Part shown: positions 1 to 6,400 of the stretch, piece after piece
How positions within the stretch are numbered: the first letter of the stretch is position 1
How the letters are laid out: every line of letters begins with the position of its first letter
From: Pseudomonadota bacterium
GTDB taxonomy: Bacteria; Pseudomonadota; Gammaproteobacteria; Burkholderiales; Burkholderiaceae_C
Direction of reading: 5' to 3'
Length of the DNA: 14,275 bases
NCBI GenBank assembly: GCA_023438115.1
Contig: JAEZEB010000130.1
Span: 1-14,275, forward strand
Made by a program: the position numbers and the translations under genes
Notes under the pieces: model-generated
What the model was told of the DNA's origin: nothing
Databases searched by the model: none
What the model saw: only the letters and a program-made list of their open reading frames with translations

Positions 1-96
1 GCCCATGGGCGCGCCCGGGTGGCCCGAGTTCGCTTGTTGCACGGCGTCCATGGCCAACGCGCGGATCGCGTTCGCCATCAGGGATTCATTGGCCAT
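1..96 (-). CDS. tkt: Transketolase, N-terminal fragment (cut by window edge)
   Basis: Reading the minus strand from the ATG at 96-94 gives 32 codons to the window edge. They begin MANESLMANAIRALAMDA and continue into QQANSGHPGAPMG. The SGHPGAPMG stretch is the hallmark N-terminal segment of bacterial transketolases, which use thiamine diphosphate to move two-carbon units in the pentose phosphate and Calvin cycles. A GGAG ribosome binding site lies nine bases before the ATG (plus-strand ctcc at 106-109), which supports this start; Met7 is the next possibility. The gene is divergent from the SpeD-like gene. The rest of the protein lies outside the window, so intactness cannot be judged. The family call is confident from the motif alone. 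Confidence 0.93.
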   Translation of the reverse strand, partial: MANESLMANAIRALAMDAVQQANSGHPGAPMG

Positions 97-210
97 CGGG
101 GGCAGCTCCGGGAGGGGGGAGGGTCAGGGGAAACCCGTGATTTTACCGACTTGCCCCGGCGTGGCTTTCCGCACGGACCGGCAGCCCCACGGCCCGCTAC
201 ATTCAAGGGC
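97..210. promoter_or_regulatory. Divergent tkt / speD-like promoter region
   Basis: This 114-base gap must hold promoters for both divergent genes. On the minus strand a TAAAAT -10-like hexamer sits at 145-140, about 44 bases before the tkt start. On the plus strand TACATT at 198-203 looks like a -10 box only eight bases before the ATG at 211, which would make the speD-like mRNA leaderless or nearly so. No good -35 box is visible for either. The G-run at 110-130 is the only other notable compositional feature. Promoter assignments are inference from hexamer similarity. Confidence 0.4.
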
Positions 211-573
211 ATGAAGGGGCTGCACCTCACCGCCGACCTGTACCGCTGCCGTTGCGAGCCTTCGTGGCTTGCCGATGCTGCGCAGCTGGAAGCCTGGTGC
301 GCCGCCGCCGCGCAGGCCGTGGGGCTGGCACCGCTGGCCCAGGCGTTCCATGCGACGGAGCAGGGCGGGGCCAGCGGCACGGTGCTGATGGACGGGGCGC
401 ACGTGTGCGTGCACACCTGGCCGGGCGAGAAGGCGGTTGCTGCGGACGTCTACGTGGGCGACGCCGCGGACGACCAGTCGGCGAAGGCACGCGGCCTGAT
501 GTTCGCGCTGGTGCAGCGCTTCCAGCCCGAGTGGACGGAACAGCGATCTTTAGATCGCGGAGAAGAAGAATGA
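211..573 (+). CDS. S-adenosylmethionine decarboxylase-like protein (SpeD family) lacking the pyruvoyl serine
   Basis: This 120-residue protein has the size and layout of the short bacterial SpeD family, which decarboxylates S-adenosylmethionine for spermidine synthesis after self-cleavage at a serine that becomes the pyruvoyl cofactor. Visible family marks are LHLTADLY (residues 4-11), the GGASGTVL stretch (52-59), HVCVHTWP (64-71) and the following ADVYV (79-83 region). The processing site is changed: where Thermotoga SpeD has Glu62-Ser63, this protein has Gly62-Ala63 (codons GGG GCG). The Glu after HTWP is Gly72, and the active-site Cys83 position is Gly. His68 is kept. By established chemistry it should neither self-process nor form pyruvoyl. 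It may be a decaying gene, a dead regulatory paralog, or a repurposed fold. The ATG at 211 was chosen because the longer upstream ORF adds no family sequence. No speE is seen next to it. Confidence 0.75.
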   Translation: MKGLHLTADLYRCRCEPSWLADAAQLEAWCAAAAQAVGLAPLAQAFHATEQGGASGTVLMDGAHVCVHTWPGEKAVAADVYVGDAADDQSAKARGLMFALVQRFQPEWTEQRSLDRGEEE

Positions 574-656
574 CCCACCCCCGAAGCGCCTGCGGCGCCT
601 CCCCCTCGAGGGGGCGCCCCCAGCGGCCCGGCAAAGCCGGTTCCGCGGCGGCACTG
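574..656. repeat. Hairpin-rich intergenic repeat (REP-like mosaic)
   Basis: Immediately after the speD-like stop codon there are four short palindromes in 63 bases: GCGCC-TGC-GGCGC at 586-598, the perfect 14-mer CCCCCTCGAGGGGG at 601-614, CCGGC-AAA-GCCGG at 628-640, and CCGCGG at 643-648. From memory, closely similar intergenic blocks are scattered through Comamonadaceae genomes; this was not checked here. It may also act as a transcript 3' end for the speD-like gene, although no T-run follows. There is no coding sequence between 574 and 696. Confidence 0.65.
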
Positions 657-696
657 GATCAAACACGGGAGAACTGACATCGGCACCGCTCAAGCG

Positions 697-1383
697 ATGA
701 TCCTCGCCGCCGGCCGCGGCGAGCGGATGCGGCCGCTGACCGACACCTGCCCCAAGCCCCTGCTGAAGGTGAAGGGCAAGCCGCTGATCGAGTACCACCT
801 GGACGCGCTGGGCCACGGCGGCTTTCGCGATGTCGTCGTCAATACGGCCTGGCTCGGCGAACAGGTCGAGGGCCGCTACGGCCACGAGACGCCCGCGGGT
901 ACGCGCATCGCCTACTCGCACGAAGGCCGCGATTTCGGCCGGGCGCTGGAAACCGCAGGCGGCATCGCCCGGGCGCTGCCCTTGCTGGACGAGGTGTTCT
1001 GGCTGGTGGCCGGCGACGTCCACATGCCGGGCTTCCTGTTCACGCGCGCCGCGTTCGACCGTTTCGCCGGCAGCGGCAAGCTGGCGCACCTGTGGCTGGT
1101 GCCCAATCCCGCGCACAACCCCGGCGGCGACTTCGGCCTCTCGCCCGAAGGCCTGGCACTGAACCAGGCCGACGTGCGCTACACGTATTCCACGTTGGCC
1201 CTGCTGCGCAAGAGCCTGTTCGCCGACCTTCCCGCCGGCAACCCGCAAGGCGAGGTCGTCAAGCTCGCGCCGCTGCTGCGCGCCGCCATGGACCGCGGCC
1301 AGGTGAGCGCCGAGCTCTACACCGGCTCCTGGACCGACGTGGGCACGCCGGAGCGCCTGGCCGCCCTCAACGCCGGGCCCTAA
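697..1383 (+). CDS. murU: MurU-like sugar-1-phosphate nucleotidyltransferase
   Basis: The 228-residue protein opens with MILAAGRGERMRPLTDTCP followed by KPLL, the nucleotide-binding signature (GxGxRMxPxT, then PKPL) of the NTP-transferase superfamily. Other matching parts are GKPLIEYHL (near residue 30), LETAGGI (around 85), the metal-binding VAGDV (around 105) and the C-terminal WTDVGTPERL. Size and order fit N-acetylmuramate-1-phosphate uridylyltransferase (MurU), a cytoplasmic cell-wall recycling enzyme that yields UDP-MurNAc. Its usual partner kinase AmgK is not next door; a repeat element lies there instead. The second acidic residue often following the GD motif (GDxxxD) is not obvious here (GDVHMPG). 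Family members normally start a few residues earlier (K-A-M-I-L-A-A-G); here that upstream stretch is out of frame by one base, so ATG 697 is the only reasonable start. No good ribosome binding site precedes it. Exact substrate is inferred. Confidence 0.75.
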   Translation: MILAAGRGERMRPLTDTCPKPLLKVKGKPLIEYHLDALGHGGFRDVVVNTAWLGEQVEGRYGHETPAGTRIAYSHEGRDFGRALETAGGIARALPLLDEVFWLVAGDVHMPGFLFTRAAFDRFAGSGKLAHLWLVPNPAHNPGGDFGLSPEGLALNQADVRYTYSTLALLRKSLFADLPAGNPQGEVVKLAPLLRAAMDRGQVSAELYTGSWTDVGTPERLAALNAGP

Positions 1384-1401
1384 ACGCGCCAGAATGGGGG
1401 C

Positions 1402-2796
1402 ATGAACACCACCGTGCCCACCTCGGTCTACGCCCAGCGCCGCGCCCGCATGGCCGCGCAGCTCGGCGCCAACGGCATCGCGCTCATCCCCACGGCGCCG
1501 GAGCGTCCGCGCAACCGCGACACGGACTTCCTGTTCCGCCACGACAGCTACTTCTACTACCTCACCGGCTTCACCGAACCCAATGCCTGGCTGGTGGTGA
1601 CGGGCGACGGGCGCAGCACGCTGTTCTGCCAGCCCAAGGATCTCGAGCGCGAGATCTGGGACGGCTACCGCCTGGGCCCGGACGCGGCGGTGGGCGCCCT
1701 GGGCGTCGACGCCGCCTTGCCGGTCGGCGAGCTCGACGCGCAGCTGCCCCGCCTGCTGGAAAACCGCGACACGGTCTGGTTCCCCTTCGCCATCCACCCG
1801 GGCCTGGAAAGCCGCGTCGCCGGCTGGCTCCACCAGGTGCGGGCGCGCGTGCGCTACGGCGCCTTGTGTCCCGAGCAGCAGCGGGACCTGTGCGCGATCC
1901 TCGACGAGATGCGCCTGGTGAAGGACGCCCACGAACAGGACATCATGCGCCGGGCGGCGTCCATCAGTGCCCGCGCCCACGTGCGCACCATGCAGACCTG
2001 CGCGCGCATGCTGCGCGAAGGCAAGGACGTGCGCGAGTACCACCTCGACGCCGAGCTGATGCACGAGTTCCGCATGGGCGGCTCGCAGTACCCCGCCTAC
2101 AGCTCCATCGTGGCGGCCGGCGCGAATGCCTGCGTGCTGCACTATCGCGCCGACGTGGCCCCGGTGCGCGCCGGCGAGCTGGTGCTGATCGACGCCGGCT
2201 GCGAGCTCGACGGCTACGCCAGCGACATCACGCGCACCTTTCCCGCCGACGGGAAGTTCACCGGACCGCAGCGCACGCTGTACGACATCGTGCTGGCCTC
2301 GCAGGAAGCCGCCGTGGCCGCCACCCGGCCGGGCGCGCGCTTCACCGATCCCCACGACGCCGCCGTGAAGGTGCTCGCCCAGGGCATGCTGGACGTCGGC
2401 CTGCTCGATCGCGGCAAGGTCGGCACGCTGGACGACGTGATCGAGAAGCGCGCCTATTTCCCCTTCTACATGCACCGCACGGGCCACTGGCTGGGCATGG
2501 ACGTCCACGACTGCGGCAGCTACGTGGAACCGGCGGAGGTCGGCAGCGTGAGCGAGCGCAGGGACCCGCTGTCGGGCGAGGTGATCAAGAACCGTCCGAG
2601 CCGCGTGCTGCAGCCGGGCATGGTGCTCACCATCGAGCCGGGCATCTACGTGCGCCCGGGCGAAGGCGTGCCCGAGGCCTTCCACAACATCGGCATCCGC
2701 ATCGAGGACGACGCCATCGTCACCCCGCAGGGCTGCGAACTGATCACCCGCGGGGTGCCGGTGAAGGCGGAGGAGATGGAGGCGCTGATGCGCTGA
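1402..2796 (+). CDS. pepP: Xaa-Pro aminopeptidase (M24B)
   Basis: This 464-residue enzyme removes an N-terminal residue that precedes proline and acts in the cytoplasm. Residues 1-170 form the aminopeptidase P N-terminal domain (RRARMAAQL, then the NRDTDFLFRHDSYFYYLTGF stretch). The C-terminal pita-bread domain carries all five dimetal ligands: Asp264 in LIDAG, Asp275 in YASDITRTFP, His362 in HRTGHWLG, Glu412 in TIEPGIYV and Glu435 in GIRIEDD. It is slightly longer than E. coli PepP (441 residues); part of the extra length lies between His362 and Glu412 (region SYVEPAEVGSVSER). It follows the murU-like gene by 18 bases, so the two are probably co-transcribed. A G-run (1396-1400) just before the ATG is the only ribosome-binding candidate. 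No terminator is seen after it. Confidence 0.95.
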   Translation: MNTTVPTSVYAQRRARMAAQLGANGIALIPTAPERPRNRDTDFLFRHDSYFYYLTGFTEPNAWLVVTGDGRSTLFCQPKDLEREIWDGYRLGPDAAVGALGVDAALPVGELDAQLPRLLENRDTVWFPFAIHPGLESRVAGWLHQVRARVRYGALCPEQQRDLCAILDEMRLVKDAHEQDIMRRAASISARAHVRTMQTCARMLREGKDVREYHLDAELMHEFRMGGSQYPAYSSIVAAGANACVLHYRADVAPVRAGELVLIDAGCELDGYASDITRTFPADGKFTGPQRTLYDIVLASQEAAVAATRPGARFTDPHDAAVKVLAQGMLDVGLLDRGKVGTLDDVIEKRAYFPFYMHRTGHWLGMDVHDCGSYVEPAEVGSVSERRDPLSGEVIKNRPSRVLQPGMVLTIEPGIYVRPGEGVPEAFHNIGIRIEDDAIVTPQGCELITRGVPVKAEEMEALMR

Positions 2797-2887
2797 GGCT
2801 TCCCCGTGTGAGCGCCAGGGCGATCCGGCCACTTCCGGTAACAAATTCCGCTCGCGCCCCAGGCTTGTTGCCGCAAATTGTCACATT

Positions 2888-2920
2888 TGGAGTGCTTGAC
2901 ATGCATTAGTTGGCACTCCA
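2888..2920. repeat. 8-bp dyad upstream of the pilin promoter
   Basis: TGGAGTGC at 2888-2895 is the exact reverse complement of GCACTCCA at 2913-2920, with 17 bases between that include ATGCAT. The dyad ends six bases before the -24 element of the sigma-54 promoter. It could bind a dimeric regulator or fold as a hairpin; there is no T-run, so a terminator is unlikely. Its role is unknown. Confidence 0.55.
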
Positions 2921-2925
2921 GGGGA

Positions 2926-2940
2926 TGGCACGCGGTTTGC
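2926..2940 (+). promoter_or_regulatory. Sigma-54 (RpoN) promoter for the pilin gene
   Basis: TGGCAC (2926-2931), five bases, then TTGC (2937-2940) matches the -24/-12 consensus TGGCAC-N5-TTGC at every position. The expected transcript start is near 2951-2953, leaving a leader of about 15 bases that contains the GAGAGGA ribosome binding site. In Pseudomonas and relatives pilA is transcribed by RpoN with the activator PilR, so this site directly fits the gene downstream. A perfect TTGACA at 2896-2901 has no -10 partner and was not used. Confidence 0.88.
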
Positions 2941-2967
2941 CTGAAGGCACCTGAGAGGAATCCCAGG

Positions 2968-3468
2968 ATGACGAGGCGCAAGAGACAGCAGGGCGGCTTC
3001 ACGATCGTGGAGATGGTGATCACCATGTGCGTGATCGCCGTGCTTGCGGCCGTCGCCATCAAGGAAATGCGCGAGTACACCTTGCGCGCAAAGGTGTCGG
3101 AGGTGGTGCTGGCCTCCAGCAACTGCAAGAACACTATCAGCGAAAACTTTCTTTTCCTCGACGACGCGCCGGCACCGGGCGACTGGGGTTGCGAGAGCAA
3201 GACCGGCAAGTCGCAGTACGCCGGCGCCGTCGAAACTTCGGAAAACGGTGTGATCCGGGTGCTTGTCCGCAGCGTTGACCGGAGGGTCGACGGTCGCTAC
3301 ATCTACGTGGTACCTGCTCGCGGAGGCACGGCCATGATCGCGCCAGACGATCTCGGCACCCCGGTGCGCAGCTGGATCTGCGGCTCCGACTGGCCGCTGC
3401 TGCGGGACTCCCTGCCCGGGAATTGCCGGGTGGACACCACCACTTACGCCAGCCAGGACTACGACTAG
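2968..3468 (+). CDS. Type IV pilin-like protein (prepilin)
   Basis: The 166-residue protein has a short basic leader (MTRRKRQQGG), prepilin peptidase cleavage after Gly10, mature Phe at position +1 and the conserved Glu5 (Glu15), followed by a hydrophobic helix to about residue 31. The helix continues as YTLRAKVSEVV, typical of type IVa pilins. The C-terminal Cys138 and Cys153 fit the disulfide-bounded D-loop; Cys53 and Cys75 could form a second bridge. Odd points: the Pro22 usual in type IVa major pilins is Lys here (AVAIKEM), and the gene stands alone between metabolic genes. GAGAGGA at 2953-2959 sets the ATG at 2968. The sigma-54 promoter argues for regulation like pilA. It could be a major pilin, a minor pilin, or an orphan paralog; which one cannot be told from sequence alone. 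Confidence 0.88.
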   Translation: MTRRKRQQGGFTIVEMVITMCVIAVLAAVAIKEMREYTLRAKVSEVVLASSNCKNTISENFLFLDDAPAPGDWGCESKTGKSQYAGAVETSENGVIRVLVRSVDRRVDGRYIYVVPARGGTAMIAPDDLGTPVRSWICGSDWPLLRDSLPGNCRVDTTTYASQDYD

Positions 3469-3483
3469 CGCCCGCCGGCGGCC

Positions 3484-6400
3484 TCAACCCAGGTTCCGCA
3501 ACTCCCGCAGCGCCACCGACAGCATCGCGAGATCGCTGCCCGGCGCGTCCTGCAGTTCCGTGAGCAGCCGGCGCGCGCGCACCAGCGCCTGGCGGTTGCC
3601 GGCCTCCCAGCGATCCAGCACCTCGGCCGCCGATGCGTCCGGATGGCCGAGCGCTTCCAGCGCGATGGAACGCTGCAGGTCGGCAAGGTCGTCGGTCAGC
3701 GCCAGCTTGGCCAGGCCTTGCCAGAAGCCCTGCTCGGGCAGCATCTCGATCTGCTGCTGCATGCGCGCCAGGCCCAGGCGCTCACCGACACCGGCATGCA
3801 CCTGCGCCGCGAGCTCCAGCGGCCGCCGGGTGGCCTCGGCGATCTCCGCGATGTCCAGCGCGTGGAACAGCTGCGCCGCGCCGTCCACCTGCGCAGCCAG
3901 CGCCGGTGGCACGCCGGCTTCGACCCATTGCGCGAAGCGCTGGCTGCGCCGCGCATCCGCTTCCGCCGGGCCGTGCAGGGCCTGCACCGCGGGCACGAAG
4001 CGCGCCACCTGCTGCTTCGTCGGCTCGAAGAGGCGGCGCGAGCGCAGGAACCAGGTGGTGGCGCGCGCCACCAGCGCGCGCAGCGCGATGACCATGTCGG
4101 CCTGCACGCCATCGGGCACCTGGTTGTCCAGCGCCTCGATCTGCTGCCACAGCGGCACCAGGGCGAACACCTCGCGCGCGGCGAGATAGGCCCGCACCAC
4201 CTGCGGCGGCGTCGCGCCGGTGATCTCGCCCAGCCGGTGCACGAAGGTCGGGCCGACGCGGTTCACCATGCTGTTGAGGACGTGCGTGGCGATGATCTCG
4301 CGCCGCAAGGGATGGCGCGGGATCCAGGTCGCGTAGCCCTCCCGCAGCGGGCCGGGGAAATAGCGCTCCAGCGCCGTGGCGATCCACGGATCTTCCGGCA
4401 GGTCCGAGGCGACCAGTTCGTCGTTGAGCCACATCTTGCTATAGGCGAGCAGCACCGCCTGTTCCGGCCGGGCGAGCCCCAGGCCGCGCGTGCGGCGGTC
4501 CGCGATCTCTTCGTCCCCGGGCAGGAACTCGATCGCGCGATCGAGCTCGCCTTTCTTCTCCAGGAAGCGGATGAAGCGGGCCTGCTCGTCGAGCTCGCGC
4601 GCGGCGAGGCGCGCGCCGATCGACAGCGCCTGCGTCTGGAAGTAGTTGTCGCGCAGCACCAGCACGGCGACCTCCTGCGTCATCCGCGGCAGCAGGGCGT
4701 TGCGCTGCTCCCCGGCCAGCTTGCCGTCGGCCTGCGCGAGCCCGAGCAGGATCTTGATGTTCACCTCGTGGTCCGAGGTGTCCACGCCGGCGGAGTTGTC
4801 GATTGCGTCGGTGTTGATGCGCACGCCCGCCAGCGCCGCCTCGATGCGGCCGCGCTGCGTGCAACCCAGGTTGCCGCCCTCGACCACCACGCGGCAGCGC
4901 AGGTCGGCGCCGTCCACGCGCACCGCGTCGTTGGCGCGGTCGCCCACGTCGGCGTGGGTTTCGGCCCGCGCCTTCACGTACGTGCCGATTCCGCCGTTGT
5001 ACAGGAGGTCCACCGGCGCTTTCAGGATCGCGCTCACCAGTTCCGCGGGCGTGAGGCGCTCCGCCTCCACGCCCAGCGCGGCGCGCGCCTGCGGCGACAG
5101 CGGGATGGACTTCTCCGAGCGTGACCACACCCCGCCGCCGGCGGAGATCAGCGCCGGGTCGTAGTCGGCCCAGCTCGATCGTGGCAGCCGGAACAGCCGC
5201 TCGCGCTCCTGGAAGGCGCGCTCCGCCTGCGGCTCGGGATCGATGAAGACGTGCCGGTGGTCAAAGGCGGCCACGAGGCGGATGTGCCGCGACAGCAGCA
5301 TGCCGTTGCCGAAGACGTCGCCCGACATGTCGCCGATGCCCGCCACCGTGAATTCCGTGGACTGGATGTCCACGCCCAGTTCGCGGAAGTGACGCTTCGC
5401 GCTCTCCCACGCACCGCGCGCCGTGATGCCCATGCCCTTGTGGTCGTAGCCCCGGCTGCCGCCGGAGGCGAAGGCGTCGCCCAGCCAGTGCCCGTACTCC
5501 GCGCTGATCGCGTTGGCGTGGTCCGAGAAGCTGGCCGTGCCCTTGTCGGCGGCGACCACGAGGTAGGGATCGTCGCCATCGAGACGCACCACTTGCGGCG
5601 GCGGCACCACCTGCCCGCCGACGAGGTTGTCGGTGAGGTCCAGCAATCCACGCAGGTAGTCCTGGTAGCAGGCGATGCCCTCCTTCAGGAATGCTTCGCG
5701 ATCGGACGGCGGCGGCGCCTTCTTCAGCACGAAGCCGCCCTTGGAACCCACCGGCACGATCACGGTGTTCTTCACCATCTGCGCCTTCACCAGGCCCAGC
5801 ACCTCGGTGCGGAAATCGTCCGGCCGGTCGGACCAGCGCAGCCCGCCCCGCGCGACCTTGCCGCCGCGCAGGTGGATGCCCTCGAAGCGTGGCGCGTAGA
5901 CCCAGATCTCGTACAAGGGCCGCGGCTGCGGCAGGCCCGGAATACGCTGCGAATCGAACTTGAAGCTCAGGAAGGACCGCCGCGGCCCCGGCGCGCCGCT
6001 CGCGCCCGGACCCGTGCGCCAGAAGTTCGTGCGCAGCGTCGCCTGCACCAGCGCCATCAGCTGGCGCAGCACGCGGTCTTCGGACAGGTTGCCCACTTTC
6101 TCGAGCGCCTGCTCAAGCGCATTCACCTGCGACGCCGCGCCGTCGGCGTCGTGTCCCTGCGGATCGAAGCGCAGGCGGAACAGCCCCACCAGCATGCGGG
6201 CGATGCGCGGATGCGCCGCCAGCGTCGCGGCGATGGTGGCCTGCGACTGCGCGAAGCCGATCTGCTGCAGGTACTTCGCGTACGCGCGCAGCACCACGAC
6301 CTCCTCGGCCGACAGCGCCGCGCCCAGCACCAGGCGGTTGAAGTCGTCGTTCTCCACCTCGCCACGGAAGACGCGCGCGAACGCATCCTCGAACACGCGC

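Noticed and set aside
543..558. Perfect 7-bp inverted repeat GCGATCT/AGATCGC
   Set aside because: It lies inside the end of the speD-like coding frame, has no T-run, and may be chance; not called as a terminator.
550..2844. Minus-strand open frame of 764 codons across murU and pepP
   Set aside because: It runs antisense to two well-supported genes and is a composition artefact of high GC; no domain or ribosome binding site supports it.
2896..2901. Perfect TTGACA -35 box upstream of the pilin gene
   Set aside because: No -10 hexamer lies 15-19 bases downstream; the sigma-54 element explains the promoter.
3469..3483. CCGCCGGCGG palindrome between pilin and gdhB as a bidirectional terminator
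   Set aside because: The 15-base gap is too short for a convincing stem and has no T-run on either strand.
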